From Blastococcus aurantiacus (GTDB taxonomy: Bacteria > Actinomycetota > Actinomycetes > Mycobacteriales > Geodermatophilaceae): a stretch of 64,000 nt of DNA. Shown in pieces: positions 42,277 through 52,038 of the stretch (positions are counted from its first letter, which is position 1; every line of letters begins with the position of its first letter). The position numbers were made by a program, and so were the translations under genes. The DNA is taken from NCBI RefSeq assembly GCF_900102425.1, contig NZ_FNBT01000001.1, forward strand, positions 620,001-684,000, written 5' to 3'. Under the pieces are notes generated by a model. That model searched no databases. It was not told the DNA's origin and saw nothing but the letters and a program-made list of their open reading frames with translations.

Positions 42277-42942
42277 TCACTGGGTGACGGTGGACTGCTG
42301 GTCGGCGGTCGCCTCCGCGTTCGCGTCGATGTCCTGCGTGATGATCGCGTCCTGCTGCGCGACGGCCGTGGCCGCGGAGTCGACCGAACCGACGTTGGCC
42401 GCCACCGCGGCGTCGATCGGTGCGGCGACGTTGGCGTTCGCCGCGACGGCCCCGGCGATCGGCGACGCCAGGTCGAGGTCGGCGGCCAGGTCGACGTCGA
42501 CGTTGAGCAGGTTGCCGTCCAGCATGCCCCCGGTCGTGGTCGGCACAGCGCCGACGTCGGTGCCACCGGTGGTCGCGTCGGGAGCGGGTGCCGGCTCCGA
42601 CGTCCCCACCGTGTCGTCGGACTGGTCGATGGTGCTGTCCTGCGGGGCGTTCGCCACCGCCTCGCCGGTGATGCCCTGGTCGATGAGCACGCCCTGGTCG
42701 GACAGCGCCTGAGCGGTCGACCCGGTCGACAGCACGTTGGCGCCGACGGCGGCGTCGATGGGTGCCGCCACGTTGGCGTTCGCAGCCACCGCGAGGTCGA
42801 TCGGGGCCGCGGCGTCGAGAGCGATGTCGAGATCGGCGTTGAGGTCGAGGAGGGAGATGACCTCCTTGTCGGGCAGCGCCGCTCCCGTCTCGGCGGCGAG
42901 CTCCTCCGGCGAGAGCGGTCGGCGTGCGTCGTCCTGGCTCAC
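42277..42942 (-). CDS. Repeat protein paired with the M50 metalloprotease
   Basis: A 221-residue acidic Ala/Asp/Val-rich protein lacking Cys and a signal peptide. The N-terminal ~35 residues (LSPEELAAETGAALPDKEV) are leader-like. Two related blocks follow, each built on AVAANANVAAPIDAAVxANV (about residues 53-75 and again ~170-192), and a Thr/Pro-rich spacer separates them. A strong GAAGGAGGAG site lies before the GTG. Being ten bases from an RRE-bearing protease suggests a recognised, processed or exported peptide, though some annotations call relatives peptidoglycan-binding without clear motif support. Confidence 0.75.
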   Translation of the reverse strand: MSQDDARRPLSPEELAAETGAALPDKEVISLLDLNADLDIALDAAAPIDLAVAANANVAAPIDAAVGANVLSTGSTAQALSDQGVLIDQGITGEAVANAPQDSTIDQSDDTVGTSEPAPAPDATTGGTDVGAVPTTTGGMLDGNLLNVDVDLAADLDLASPIAGAVAANANVAAPIDAAVAANVGSVDSAATAVAQQDAIITQDIDANAEATADQQSTVTQ

Positions 42943-43061
42943 AGCTCCTCCTTCGTGGGACCGGCCCGCTGGCTTCCCGGTCGGACCTGGGACAAACGCG
43001 CAGGCAGGGATCCCGGGCGAGCTGTCACTCCCCCGAGTTACCGGTGGCCTAGCGTCCGGTC

Positions 43062-44831
43062 ATGACCGATCGCTCCCCGATCCGCATCGGGAACTTCTCC
43101 GGCTACCTCGGTGACCGCTTCAGCGCCATCGAGGAGGCGCTGGCCGGGGACCCGGTCGACGTCCTCATGGGCGACTACCTGGCCGAGGTGACGCTCGCCG
43201 GGATGGCGACCGCGCACCGGCAGAACCCGGAGCGGGGCGGGTACGCGCCCTCCTTCCTCCGCCAGCTGGCGCCGCACCTGCCGGTGATCGCCGAGCGCGG
43301 GATCAAGGTGGTCACCAACGCCGGTGGGTTCGACCCTGCCGGGATGGCCGCCGCGGTGCGCGGCCTGGTCGGCGACGCGGGCGTCGCGCTGCGGGTGGCG
43401 CACGTGGAGGGCGACAACCTGCTGGGCCGGCTGGACGAGTTCCACGCCGACGGCTTCGCCCTGGAGAACCTGGACACCTCCGCCCCGCTCAAGGACTGGG
43501 GCGTGGAACCCATCGCGGCGAACGCCTACCTCGGCGGCTTCGGCATCGCCGAGGCGCTGCGGGCCGGCGCCGACATCGTCATCACCGGCAGGGTCACCGA
43601 CGCCTCGCTCACCGTCGGGCCCGCCGCCTGGTGGCACGGGTGGACGCCGGACGACTGGGACGCCCTCGCCGGCGCGGTGACCGCCGGGCACATCATCGAG
43701 TGCGGCGCGCACGCCACCGGCGGCAACTTCTCCGGCTTCCTGACCGTGCCCGGCATGGCCCGGCCCGGCTTTCCGATCGCCGAGATCGCCGCCGACGGCA
43801 GCAGCGTGATCACCAAGCACGCGCGGGACGGCGGGATGGTCACCGTCGACACGGTCACCGCCCAGCTGGTGTACGAGATCCAGGGGCCGCGCTACCTCAA
43901 CCCGGACGCCACGGTGCACCTGGAGACGGTGCACCTGACGCAGGTCGGCCAGGACCGGGTGGCCATCGGCCCGGTGACCGGGTCTCCCCCGCCGGTCACC
44001 GCGAAGGTCGCCGTCTTCGCGCCGATCGGCTTCGAGATCTCCACGATGCTGTTCTGCACGTCGCCGCACGTGCCGGAGAAGGTGGCCCTGCTGCGCGAGC
44101 AGCTCGGGTTGCTGCTGGACGGCGTCGTCGACGAGCTGGACGTGACCGCGCTCGGCACCGCTGCCCCGGACCCGGCCACCCAGTGGGAGGCGACCGTGCC
44201 GATCCGCGTCATCGCCACCGCGCGGGACCGCGAGCGGCTGCGCGGCTTCCACGCGGCCGTGGGCAGCCTGTACCTGCAGGGCTTCCCGGGCTTCCACCAC
44301 GACGGGCACGCGCAGGCCGCCCGGGAGCCGTGGCCACGCATCGACTACTGGCCGGCGCTGGTCCCCGCCGAGGTGCTGGTGCACCGGGCGGTGCTGGAGG
44401 ACGGCACGGTCCTGGACGCGCCGACGCCGTCCCGGACGGCGACCGACGACGAGATCGCCCAGCCGCGGCACCCCGAGCCCGCCGCCTGCGCTGCACCGTC
44501 GGGCGGTCGGCAGGTCCCGCTCGGGGACCTGGCGCACGCGCGGGCCGGCGACAAGGGCGGCAACTCCAACGTCGGGATCTGGGTGAGCGACCCGGCGCAC
44601 TGGGAGTGGCTGCGGACGACGCTGTCGAGCGACGGACTCCGGGCGCTCCTGCCGGAGGTCGCGGACCTCGGGGTGGTGCGGCACGAGTTCCCGCACCTGC
44701 GGGCGGTGCACTTCGTGCTGCAGGGACTGCTCGGTACCGGCGGCTCGTCCAACCTGCGGGTGGACCAGATCGGGAAGTCGGTCGGCGAGTACCTGCGCTC
44801 CAAGACCGTCACGGCGCCCTCCGACCTCTGA
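43062..44831 (+). CDS. AtuA family protein (DUF1446), acyclic terpene utilisation-like
   Basis: A 589-residue two-domain protein. The N-terminal ~450 residues match DUF1446/AtuA (RIGNFSGYLGDRFSAIEEAL; VVTNAGGFDPAGMA; IVITGRVTDASLTVGPAAWW; IIECGAHATGGNFSGF). The last ~100 residues are the AtuA-like ferredoxin-fold domain (LARAGDKGGNSNVGIWV in outline). AtuA is needed for citronellol/geraniol growth in Pseudomonas, but its reaction is unresolved and the other atu genes are absent here. It is followed 57 bases later by a quinone oxidoreductase-like gene on the same strand. Confidence 0.87.
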   Translation: MTDRSPIRIGNFSGYLGDRFSAIEEALAGDPVDVLMGDYLAEVTLAGMATAHRQNPERGGYAPSFLRQLAPHLPVIAERGIKVVTNAGGFDPAGMAAAVRGLVGDAGVALRVAHVEGDNLLGRLDEFHADGFALENLDTSAPLKDWGVEPIAANAYLGGFGIAEALRAGADIVITGRVTDASLTVGPAAWWHGWTPDDWDALAGAVTAGHIIECGAHATGGNFSGFLTVPGMARPGFPIAEIAADGSSVITKHARDGGMVTVDTVTAQLVYEIQGPRYLNPDATVHLETVHLTQVGQDRVAIGPVTGSPPPVTAKVAVFAPIGFEISTMLFCTSPHVPEKVALLREQLGLLLDGVVDELDVTALGTAAPDPATQWEATVPIRVIATARDRERLRGFHAAVGSLYLQGFPGFHHDGHAQAAREPWPRIDYWPALVPAEVLVHRAVLEDGTVLDAPTPSRTATDDEIAQPRHPEPAACAAPSGGRQVPLGDLAHARAGDKGGNSNVGIWVSDPAHWEWLRTTLSSDGLRALLPEVADLGVVRHEFPHLRAVHFVLQGLLGTGGSSNLRVDQIGKSVGEYLRSKTVTAPSDL

Positions 44832-44887
44832 CCGGGCCCCCGTACGGTCCAGGTGACCCAGACCACCCGACGCCCAGGAGCGCATGC

Positions 44888-45853
44888 ATGAAGGCTGCCG
44901 TCTACCACCGCAACGGTCCCCCGGAGGTCCTCCAGTACGAGGAGGTCCCCGATCCGGTCGTCGCGCCGGGAGGCGTCGTCATCCAGGTCGAGGCCGTCTC
45001 GATCGAGGGCGGGGACACCCTCAACCGGCTGGGTGGCCCGCTGCTCTCGCAGCCGCACATCGTGGGCTACCAGGCGGCCGGGACGATCGTGGCGGTCGCC
45101 GACGACGTGACCGACCGGGCCGTCGGCGACCGGGTCGTGGCCACCAATAGCCACGGTTCGCACGCCGAGCTCTGGGCCGTGTCCGCCAGGACCACCTGGA
45201 AGATCCCCGAGGGCGCCGACGTCGCGTCCGTCGCCTGCGTGCCGATCCCGTTCGGCACCGCGCACGACTGCCTGTTCGAGTTCGGGCGGCTGCAGGAGGG
45301 CGAGACGGTCCTCATCCAGGCCGGCGCCGGCGGGGTGGGCGTGGCCGCGATCCAGCTCGCCAAGCGGGCCGGGGCGACGGTCATCGCGACCGCGTCGTCC
45401 CTCGCCCGGCTCGAGCCCCTCGCCGCGCTCGGCCTCGACCACGCCGTCGACTACTCGCAGAGCGGCTGGGTCGAGGAGGTGCGGAGCCTCTCCGACCGTG
45501 GACGCGGCGTCGACCTCGTCGTCGACTCGGTGGGCGGCTCTACCCTGCAGCAGTCCGTCGCCTGCCTGGGCCGCCGCGGCCGCGCCATCACCGTCGGGAA
45601 CGCCGGGCGGGACTTCTCGCCGTTCAACGCCGGCGTGCTGGGCCGGCAGAACCAGTCGCTGACCGGCGTCTACCTGGGTGGCGAGATCACCACCCCGCGG
45701 GTGCAGGCGATGGTGCAGGTACTGGTGGACGACGTCGCCGCCGGCCGGCTGACCGTCCTGGTCGACCGCACCTTCCCGCTCGCCGAGGCCGCCGCCGCGC
45801 ACGAGTACATCGAGAGCCGCCGGGCGATCGGGCGCGTCGTCCTCACCCCCTGA
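44888..45853 (+). CDS. Zinc-independent alcohol dehydrogenase / quinone oxidoreductase family
   Basis: A 321-residue MDR-superfamily enzyme. An N-terminal GroES-like domain begins MKAAVYHRNGPPEVLQYEEVP. The nucleotide-binding motif is AGAGGVGVAAIQLAK near residue 140, and VDLVVDSVGGSTLQQSVACL is typical of the quinone oxidoreductase branch. The structural-zinc cysteine cluster is absent, so zinc is probably not used. It should reduce an enone or quinone with NADPH. AGGAG lies before the ATG. It may be co-transcribed with the AtuA gene. Confidence 0.88.
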   Translation: MKAAVYHRNGPPEVLQYEEVPDPVVAPGGVVIQVEAVSIEGGDTLNRLGGPLLSQPHIVGYQAAGTIVAVADDVTDRAVGDRVVATNSHGSHAELWAVSARTTWKIPEGADVASVACVPIPFGTAHDCLFEFGRLQEGETVLIQAGAGGVGVAAIQLAKRAGATVIATASSLARLEPLAALGLDHAVDYSQSGWVEEVRSLSDRGRGVDLVVDSVGGSTLQQSVACLGRRGRAITVGNAGRDFSPFNAGVLGRQNQSLTGVYLGGEITTPRVQAMVQVLVDDVAAGRLTVLVDRTFPLAEAAAAHEYIESRRAIGRVVLTP

Positions 45854-45862
45854 CCCGGCCTG

Positions 45863-46867
45863 TCAGGCGGGCGCCGGCCGCTCGACGGCCGGCCGGACGG
45901 CAGGCGCCTGGGCGTCGCCCTCCGGCCGGTCGGTCGGGAAGGGCACGCCGGTCAGCTCCTCGGACAGCTCCCAGACCCTCCGGGCGTCCTCGAAGCTCCG
46001 CAGCCGACGGTAGGCAGTCTGCTCGGCCGGCGGCCCACTGATGTGCCCCCACCGGCGCGGGCCGTAGAACCGGCCGCCGGACGCGTCCGGCGACGTCGCG
46101 GCGAGCAGGGCGGGGAGGGCGGCGGTCTCGGGCGTCCCCGCGATGCCCAACGCCGACAGCCGCCGGATCACGCGGATGTTCCGCGTCTCCTCGGCCCGGC
46201 CGATCTCGGGCCGGGCAGCGAGCAGGTTCGTGGGAGCCACCCCCGGGTGCGAGATGTTGCTGGTGATCCCCCACCCGCCGGCCGTGCTGCGCCGGTCGAG
46301 CTCGAGGCCGAACAGGCCCAGAGCGATCTTCGACTGGCTGTAGGCCCGGAACGGGTCGTACGAGCGCTGCCACTGCAGGTCGTCCCAGTTGATGGCGTTT
46401 CTGTTGGCGGCGATGCTCACCTGCGACGTGACACGCGCCCGGCCGGCGCGCAGTAGCGGCAGGAGGCCGGCCACGAGCGCGACGTGCCCGAGGTGGTTGG
46501 TGCCGAACTGCAGCTCGTGCCCGTCGACCGTCGTCCGCCGCTGCGGCGGCGTCATGACGCCGGCGTTGTTGACCAGGACGTCGATCGGCCGGCCCTCGCC
46601 GAGCAGGACGTCGGAGAGGCGGGCGACCGACTCCAGCGAGGACAGGTCGAGCGGGTGGAGGGTGAGGCGCGCGCCCGGGACGCGTGACCGGATCTCGGCG
46701 AGTGCCGCTTCCCCCTTCCCGTGGTTGCGGACCGGGAGGACCAGGTCGGCGCCGGCGGCCGCCAGGCGCCGGGCGAGGACCAAGCCGATGCCGTCGCTGC
46801 CTCCGGTGAGCACTGCTCGCTTGCCCGATAGGTCGGGAACGGGGATGTCGATCGTGGTGCTGGCCAT
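45863..46867 (-). CDS. SDR oxidoreductase of the retinol-dehydrogenase-like type
   Basis: A 334-residue SDR with TGGSDGIG near residue 22, [18 protein letters not shown], the serine in [10 protein letters not shown] and YSQSK as YxxxK. The long C-terminal region is usual in protochlorophyllide-reductase/retinol-dehydrogenase-like members. The substrate is unknown. AGGAGT lies six bases before the ATG. It is divergent from a frameshifted MmyB-like regulator, the usual partner that controls such SDR genes, with a palindrome between them. Confidence 0.87.
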   Translation of the reverse strand: MASTTIDIPVPDLSGKRAVLTGGSDGIGLVLARRLAAAGADLVLPVRNHGKGEAALAEIRSRVPGARLTLHPLDLSSLESVARLSDVLLGEGRPIDVLVNNAGVMTPPQRRTTVDGHELQFGTNHLGHVALVAGLLPLLRAGRARVTSQVSIAANRNAINWDDLQWQRSYDPFRAYSQSKIALGLFGLELDRRSTAGGWGITSNISHPGVAPTNLLAARPEIGRAEETRNIRVIRRLSALGIAGTPETAALPALLAATSPDASGGRFYGPRRWGHISGPPAEQTAYRRLRSFEDARRVWELSEELTGVPFPTDRPEGDAQAPAVRPAVERPAPA

Positions 46868-46920
46868 CGTCGGACTCCTGTGTCGTCGAGGCGCTCGGTG
46901 CGCGGTGACACCACCGTCTC

Positions 46921-46989
46921 CCCGCCGATCGACACGAGGCAGGACCCGTCGATCCCCCTCTGCCGACGCTCGAGAGGGGGATCGGCGGG
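46921..46989. promoter_or_regulatory. Nested palindromes in SDR/regulator intergenic region
   Basis: An inner inverted repeat, GATCCCCCTCT at 46951-46961 and AGAGGGGGATC at 46973-46983, lies within an outer one, CCCGCCGATC at 46921-46930 and GATCGGCGGG at 46980-46989. The right arms overlap at GATC, so the two hairpins compete. It may be an operator for the divergent pair. Confidence 0.5.
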
Positions 46990-47076
46990 CCGTGGCTGCG
47001 CCGTGAGCGCACCGGTAGACACGTCCTCGACGCGCTGCACCAGGCCGGCGCAGCGCACCGCATCCGGAGGAGACAC

Positions 47077-47953
47077 GTGGCCGTCGATCGAGCCGGGATG
47101 GCGGAGTTCCTCCGGCGCCGCCGGGAGTCGCTCCAGCCCGAGGACGTCGGCCTGCCCCGTGGGCCCCGCCGTCGCACCGCGGGGCTGCGCCGCGAGGAAG
47201 TGGCCGTCCTCTGCCACATGTCGACCGACTACTACTCGCGGCTGGAGCGGGAGCGGGGCCCTCAGCCGTCCGAGCAGATGCTGGCCTCGATGGCCCAGGG
47301 GCTGCACCTGTCACTCGACGAGCGGGACCACCTGTTCCGGCTGGCCGGCCAGCAGCCCCCGCCCCGCGGGCCGAGCAGCGAGCACGGGGTTGCTGCGGAT
47401 CTTCGACCGGCTCGGGGACACCGCTGCCGAGATCGTCACCGAACTCGGCGAGACGCTCCGGCAGACTCCGCTCGCCGTCGCCCTCACCGGCGACACGACG
47501 CGGTTCACCGGCCCCGCGCGCAGCAGGGGTTACCGGTGGTTCACCGACGCGGCGGCCCGAGCGCGCCACGTGCCGGAGGACCACGCCTTCCTCTCGCGCA
47601 TGTACGTCGCCGGGCTCCGCTCCATCGTCACGCTCCGGGGGCCCGGATCCCGGGCGGCGCAGCTGACCGACCTGCTGCTGGAGCGGAGCGACGAGTTCAG
47701 GACCTTGTGGGGAGCGCACGAGGTCGGCGTCCACCCGGATGAGGTGAAGCGGTACCAGCACCCCGAGGTGGGCCGGATGGAACTCAACTGCCAGACGCTG
47801 ATCGACCCCCACCAGGCCCACCATCTGATGGTCTACACCGCCCTCCCTGGTACGGAGAGCCACGACCGGCTCGAGATGCTCGCGGTGATCGGCGCCCAGT
47901 CCCTCGCTCTCTCGCCGTCGGGCAGCGGTACCGGAGCATCCCCGGATCGGTGA
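47077..47953 (+). pseudogene. MmyB-like XRE transcriptional regulator, frameshifted
   Basis: A helix-turn-helix regulator of the MmyB family, broken by a frame change. Positions 47077 to about 47385 encode the N-terminal HTH ([42 protein letters not shown]). The ligand-binding half ([38 protein letters not shown]) continues in the +1 frame to 47953. The switch lies in or next to a run of four Gs in GAGCACGGGGTTGCTG; removing one G restores a typical ~290-residue protein. The GTG start has GGAGGAG upstream. It may be inactive or reflect a sequencing error. Confidence 0.8.
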
Positions 47954-47982
47954 CGCGCGTGCGACGCGGGCACCTGGGAACG

Positions 47983-48021
47983 CCACCGGCCCGGCCCCTC
48001 GATGAGGGACCGGGCCGGTGG
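47983..48021. terminator. Terminator hairpin after the MmyB-like gene
   Basis: A perfect 12-bp stem, CCACCGGCCCGG with its complement, encloses a second 5-bp stem CCCTC-GAT-GAGGG. It lies 30 bases after the regulator stop. Confidence 0.75.
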
Positions 48022-48026
48022 ACGGA

Positions 48027-48059
48027 CCGGGCGAGCGGAGCGGTACCGCGCTCGCCCGG
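48027..48059. terminator. Terminator hairpin after nrdJ
   Basis: An 11-bp perfect stem, CCGGGCGAGCG and its complement, ends six bases from the nrdJ stop codon and should end nrdJ transcription from the minus strand. Confidence 0.75.
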
Positions 48060-48065
48060 GCTACA

Positions 48066-50948
48066 TCAGCTGCAGCCGCTGGTGGAGCCGCAGCCCTCGC
48101 AGACGTAGCAGCTGCCGGCGGGACGCATCTTCGTGCCGCAGGTCATGCACAGCGGCGCGTCGGTGGCGGTGCCGGTGACCAGCTCCAGCAGCTCGGCCGA
48201 GGAGTGGGCCTCCTTGACCGACTTCGGGCCCGCCGGGGTGACCTTCTCCTCCACCTTGGCGGTCTCGATCGGCGCGGAGCCGCGCAGCTGCTCCAGGTCG
48301 ACCTCGTCCTCCTCGGTGACGGCCGGGGTGCTGGCCGACGAGCCGTAGGAGCCGGCGACCTGGGCGGCCCGCTCCTCGGCGGTGAAGATGCCGAGACCGG
48401 CCCGCTTGTCGACGGGCAGGTGGTCCAGGGCCAGGCGACGGAAGATGTAGTCCATCACCGACTGGGCGATCCGGATGTCCGGGTCGTCGGTCATGCCGGC
48501 CGGCTCGAAGCGCATGTTGGTGAACTTGGAGATGTAGGTCTCCAGCGGCACACCGTGCTGCAGCGCCAGCGAGATGCCGATCGAGAAGGCGTCCATGACA
48601 CCGGCCAGGGTCGAGCCCTGCTTGCCGAGCTTCAGGAACACCTCACCGAGGCTGCCGTCCTCGTACATGCCCGCGGTCATGTAGCCCTCGGCGCCGGCGA
48701 CGCTGAACGAGGTGGTGACGCTCGTCCGCTTCTTGGGCAGGCGCTTGCGCACGGGGTGCGAGAGCGCGGCCGGGGCGGTCGCCTCGACCTTGACCTCGTC
48801 CTTGGTGCCGTCGTTCTTGCCCTTGCCGCCGGACAGCGGCTGGCCGACCTTGCAGTTGTCGCGGTAGATCGCCAGCGCCTTGAGGCCGAGCTTCCAGCCC
48901 TCGAAGTAGATCTTCTCGACGTCCTCGATGGTGGCGGTCTCCGGCATGTTGACCGTCTTGCTGATCGCGCCGGAGATGAACGGCTGCACCGCGGCCATCA
49001 TGCGGACGTGGCCCATGGGCTGGATGGCGCGCTCGCCCATGGCGCAGTCGAAGACCTCGTAGTGCTCGGGGCGCAGGGTCGGCGCGTCCACGACGTGGCC
49101 GTGCTCGGCGATGTACTCGACGATCGCCTCGATCTGCTCCTCCTGGTAGCCCAGGCTGCGCAGCGCCCGCGGCACCGTCTGGTTGACGATCTGCATCGAG
49201 CCGCCACCGACGAGCTTCTTGAACTTGACCAGCGAGAAGTCCGGCTCGATGCCGGTCGTGTCGCAGTCCATCATGAAGCCGATCGTGCCGGTCGGGGCCA
49301 GCACCGAGGCCTGCGCGTTGCGCCAGCCGTTCTCGGCGCCGATCTCGAGGCAGTCCTGCCACTCCTTGGTAGCCGCGCGGAGCACGTCGGCGTCGTCGGC
49401 ACCTACCGGGCGGATCGCGTCGTTGGCCGCGGAGTGCTTGCGCATGACCCGGGCGTGGGCGTCGGCGTTGCGGGCGAAGCCCTCGTAGGCGCCGACGATG
49501 CCGGCCAGCTCGGCCGAGCGGCGGTAGGCGGTGCCGGTCATCAGCGAGGTGATGGCGGCGGCCAGGCTCTGGCCACCGCGCGAGTCGTAGGCGTGGCCGG
49601 TCGCCATGAGCAGGGCGCCCAGGTTGGCGTAGCCGATGCCCAGCTGGCGGTAGGCCCGGGTGGTCTCGCCGATCGGCTCGGTCGGGAAGTCGGCGAAGCA
49701 GATCGAGATGTCCATCGCGGTGATGACCAGCTCGACGGCCTTGACGAAGTTCTTCGAGTCGAATGTGCCGTCGGCCTTGAGGAACTTCATGAGGTTCAGC
49801 GACGCCAGGTTGCACGAGCTGTTGTCCAGGCTCATGTACTCCGAGCAGGGGTTGGACGCGTTGATGCGGCCGGTCTCGGGGTTGGTGTGCCAGTCGTTGA
49901 TCGTGTCGTCGTACTGGATGCCCGGGTCGGCGCACTCCCAGGCCGCCTGGGTGACCTTGCGGAACAGGGTCTTGGCGTCGACGGTCTCGATGACCGAGCC
50001 GTCCATGCGGGCACGGAGGCCGAACTCGGTGCCCTCCTCCACGGCGCGCATGAACTCGTCGGAGACGCGCACCGAGTTGTTGGCGTTCTGGTACTGGACG
50101 CTGGTGATGTCCTTGCCACCGAGGTCCATGTCGTAGCCGGCGTCGCGCAGCGCGCGGATCTTGTCCTCCTCGCGCGCCTTGGTCTCGATGAACTCCTCGA
50201 TGTCGGGGTGGTCGATGTCGAGGACGACCATCTTCGCCGCACGGCGGGTGGCGCCACCGGACTTGATGGTCCCGGCCGAGGCGTCGGCGCCGCGCATGAA
50301 GCTGACCGGGCCGGACGCGGTGCCGCCGGAGGAGAGCAGCTCCTTGGAGGAGCGGATGCGGGAGAGGTTGAGGCCTGCACCGGAGCCGCCCTTGAAGATC
50401 AGGCCCTCCTCGCGGTACCAGTTGAGGATCGAGTCCATCTCGTCGTCGACGGCGAGGATGAAGCAGGCGCTGACCTGCTGGGGAGAGCTCGTGCCGACGT
50501 TGAACCACACGGGCGAGTTGAAGCTGAAGTACTGGTGCATGAGCATCCAGGTCAGCTCGTGCTCGAAGATCTCGGCGTCGCCCTCGCTGGCGAAGTAGCC
50601 GTGCTCGCGACCGGCCGCGCCGTAGGTGAGCACCACCCGGTCGATGAGCTGGCGCAGGCTCGTCTCGCGCTGCGGGGTGCCCACGGCACCGCGGAAGTAC
50701 TTTGTCGTGACGATGTTGGTGGCGTTGATGCTCCACTCGGAGGGGAACTCGACACCGCGCTGCTCGAAGTTGATCGAGCCGTCGCGCCAGTTGGTCATGA
50801 CGACGTCGCGGCGCTCCCACGTCACGTCGTCGTAGGGGTGCACACCGGCGGTGGTGAAGACGCGCTTGATCTTGAGGCCCTTCCGGCTGGGCGCCTTGGG
50901 GGTGCGCCGTGCGCGGCTGCTTGCCAAGCGGTCGTCGGTCTCGGTCAT
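48066..50948 (-). CDS. nrdJ: Vitamin B12-dependent (class II) ribonucleotide reductase
   Basis: A 960-residue adenosylcobalamin-dependent enzyme that reduces ribonucleotides to deoxyribonucleotides. Visible features are the redox cysteine in [13 protein letters not shown], the finger-loop cysteine and glutamate in [16 protein letters not shown], and the barrel segments [15 protein letters not shown] and [24 protein letters not shown]-terminal cysteine-rich tail ([21 protein letters not shown]) is used for re-reduction or metal binding. It lies 144 bases after nrdR on the same strand, so NrdR probably represses it. The ATG is preceded by GGGAGAGC. Confidence 0.97.
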   Translation of the reverse strand: MTETDDRLASSRARRTPKAPSRKGLKIKRVFTTAGVHPYDDVTWERRDVVMTNWRDGSINFEQRGVEFPSEWSINATNIVTTKYFRGAVGTPQRETSLRQLIDRVVLTYGAAGREHGYFASEGDAEIFEHELTWMLMHQYFSFNSPVWFNVGTSSPQQVSACFILAVDDEMDSILNWYREEGLIFKGGSGAGLNLSRIRSSKELLSSGGTASGPVSFMRGADASAGTIKSGGATRRAAKMVVLDIDHPDIEEFIETKAREEDKIRALRDAGYDMDLGGKDITSVQYQNANNSVRVSDEFMRAVEEGTEFGLRARMDGSVIETVDAKTLFRKVTQAAWECADPGIQYDDTINDWHTNPETGRINASNPCSEYMSLDNSSCNLASLNLMKFLKADGTFDSKNFVKAVELVITAMDISICFADFPTEPIGETTRAYRQLGIGYANLGALLMATGHAYDSRGGQSLAAAITSLMTGTAYRRSAELAGIVGAYEGFARNADAHARVMRKHSAANDAIRPVGADDADVLRAATKEWQDCLEIGAENGWRNAQASVLAPTGTIGFMMDCDTTGIEPDFSLVKFKKLVGGGSMQIVNQTVPRALRSLGYQEEQIEAIVEYIAEHGHVVDAPTLRPEHYEVFDCAMGERAIQPMGHVRMMAAVQPFISGAISKTVNMPETATIEDVEKIYFEGWKLGLKALAIYRDNCKVGQPLSGGKGKNDGTKDEVKVEATAPAALSHPVRKRLPKKRTSVTTSFSVAGAEGYMTAGMYEDGSLGEVFLKLGKQGSTLAGVMDAFSIGISLALQHGVPLETYISKFTNMRFEPAGMTDDPDIRIAQSVMDYIFRRLALDHLPVDKRAGLGIFTAEERAAQVAGSYGSSASTPAVTEEDEVDLEQLRGSAPIETAKVEEKVTPAGPKSVKEAHSSAELLELVTGTATDAPLCMTCGTKMRPAGSCYVCEGCGSTSGCS

Positions 50949-50969
50949 GGTGTGGAGCTCTCCCTGGTC

Positions 50970-50993
50970 GTGTGGTGCTCGGTGTGGTGCTCG
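50970..50993. repeat. Tandem 12-bp repeat in the nrdJ leader
   Basis: Two perfect head-to-tail copies of GTGTGGTGCTCG lie 21 bases before the nrdJ start. They could be chance or an element in the mRNA leader; no function is evident. Confidence 0.5.
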
Positions 50994-51092
50994 GCGCGCG
51001 CCGTGGAGCCGCGCGGTGACGGATCGGAGGGCTGGGGAAGAGCCGCGATCGAAGTGCTCGACGTGCTGTCTAGCCGTGGGTAGTGACAGTTC

Positions 51093-51581
51093 TCAGGGGC
51101 CGTCGGACGGGCCGGCGGCGGGGGCGGCCGCACCGGTGGGGCGGGCCTTCAGCTCGGCGATCTCCTTCTCGAAGTCGGCCACCGAGGTGAAGGCGCGGTA
51201 GACGCTGGCGAAGCGCAGGTAGGCGACCTCGTCGAGCTCGCGCAGCGGACCGAGGATGGCGAGCCCCACCTCGTGGGCGGGGACCTCCGCCGCGCCGCTG
51301 GCGCGGATCGTGTCCTCGACCTGCTGGGCGAGCTTGGCCAGCTGGTCCTCGTCGACCGGCCGGCCCTGGCAGGCCCGGCGGACACCGGCGACGACCTTGG
51401 AGCGGTTGAACGGCTCGCTGACGCCGCTGCGCTTGACGACGGCGAGGACGGCCTCCTCGACGGTGGTGAACCGCCGACCGCACTGCGGGCAGGAACGGCG
51501 GCGACGCGTGGTCGCCCCCTCGTCGGCCTCCCGCGAGTCGATCACCCGACTGTCCGGGTTGTGGCAGAACGGGCAACGCAT
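51093..51581 (-). CDS. nrdR: NrdR ribonucleotide reductase repressor
   Basis: A 162-residue regulator that senses ATP/dATP and represses nrd genes. The N-terminal zinc ribbon has CPFC at residues 3-6 and CPQC at 31-34, and the ATP-cone follows at about 45-135 ([45 protein letters not shown]). The C-terminus is an Ala/Pro-rich tail slightly longer than usual. GGGAGG precedes the ATG. Two NrdR-type boxes lie about 130-170 bases upstream, so it probably controls itself and nrdJ. Confidence 0.97.
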   Translation of the reverse strand: MRCPFCHNPDSRVIDSREADEGATTRRRRSCPQCGRRFTTVEEAVLAVVKRSGVSEPFNRSKVVAGVRRACQGRPVDEDQLAKLAQQVEDTIRASGAAEVPAHEVGLAILGPLRELDEVAYLRFASVYRAFTSVADFEKEIAELKARPTGAAAPAAGPSDGP

Positions 51582-51703
51582 CGCGGTCCACCTCCCTCAG
51601 CGACTCCTCGTCCGGGACGTCCTGTGGACCCTCCTGGGGACATCCGGTGGACGTCGCGGGGAGAACCTGAGGACCGGCCTGTGGACGAGTCTTACAGCTC
51701 TGT

Positions 51704-51755
51704 AACTACTAGATCTAGTGGAACCCTATGCCTGGCCCCACTAGATGTGCAAGAC
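51704..51755 (-). promoter_or_regulatory. Pair of NrdR boxes upstream of nrdR
   Basis: Box 1 is the perfect palindrome ACTAGATCTAGT at 51708-51719 and box 2 the partial copy CACTAGATGTGC at 51739-51750. Their centres are 32 bases apart, three helical turns, which is the classic spacing of NrdR sites. The surrounding DNA is unusually AT-rich for this genome, and the sites suit control of the nrdR-nrdJ transcript. Confidence 0.7.
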
Positions 51756-51759
51756 ATCT

Positions 51760-52038
51760 ACCGGTCGGCGTGTTCCGCCCTGACCCGGCTGTCACCCGCA
51801 GGAACACGGCATCCCACCCGTCACACGACACGCCCGCACGGCGCGCCGGAGGGTGTACCGGGACGTCGACGCTGCGCGCTCACGACCACCCCTGCCGGTG
51901 CCGGACGCGGCACCTCAGGGCCGTGCTGACCCGTCAGCGTGGTGCGGACGCCGCCCTTCCCTCAGCGGTGAGCGACGGGGGTGCCGGGCCGGCGGACGAC
52001 GCGACCAGTGAGCGCGCCCGCAGACGGAGCGGCGGGCC
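51760..52038. other. Intergenic stretch without a supported gene
   Basis: This completes the 457-base gap between nrdR and the next gene. Open frames here have no homology-like character or ribosome site. Apart from the NrdR boxes to its left I see no hairpin, repeat or RNA signature. Confidence 0.5.

Noticed and set aside
48018..51083. A 1021-codon open frame on the plus strand
   Set aside because: It is the antisense shadow of nrdJ caused by high GC. Its composition is not protein-like and the nrdJ reading is unmistakable.
50949..51092. Possible cobalamin riboswitch before nrdJ
   Set aside because: The 144-base gap is short and lacks the GCCACTG-type B12 box; only a 12-bp tandem repeat was seen.
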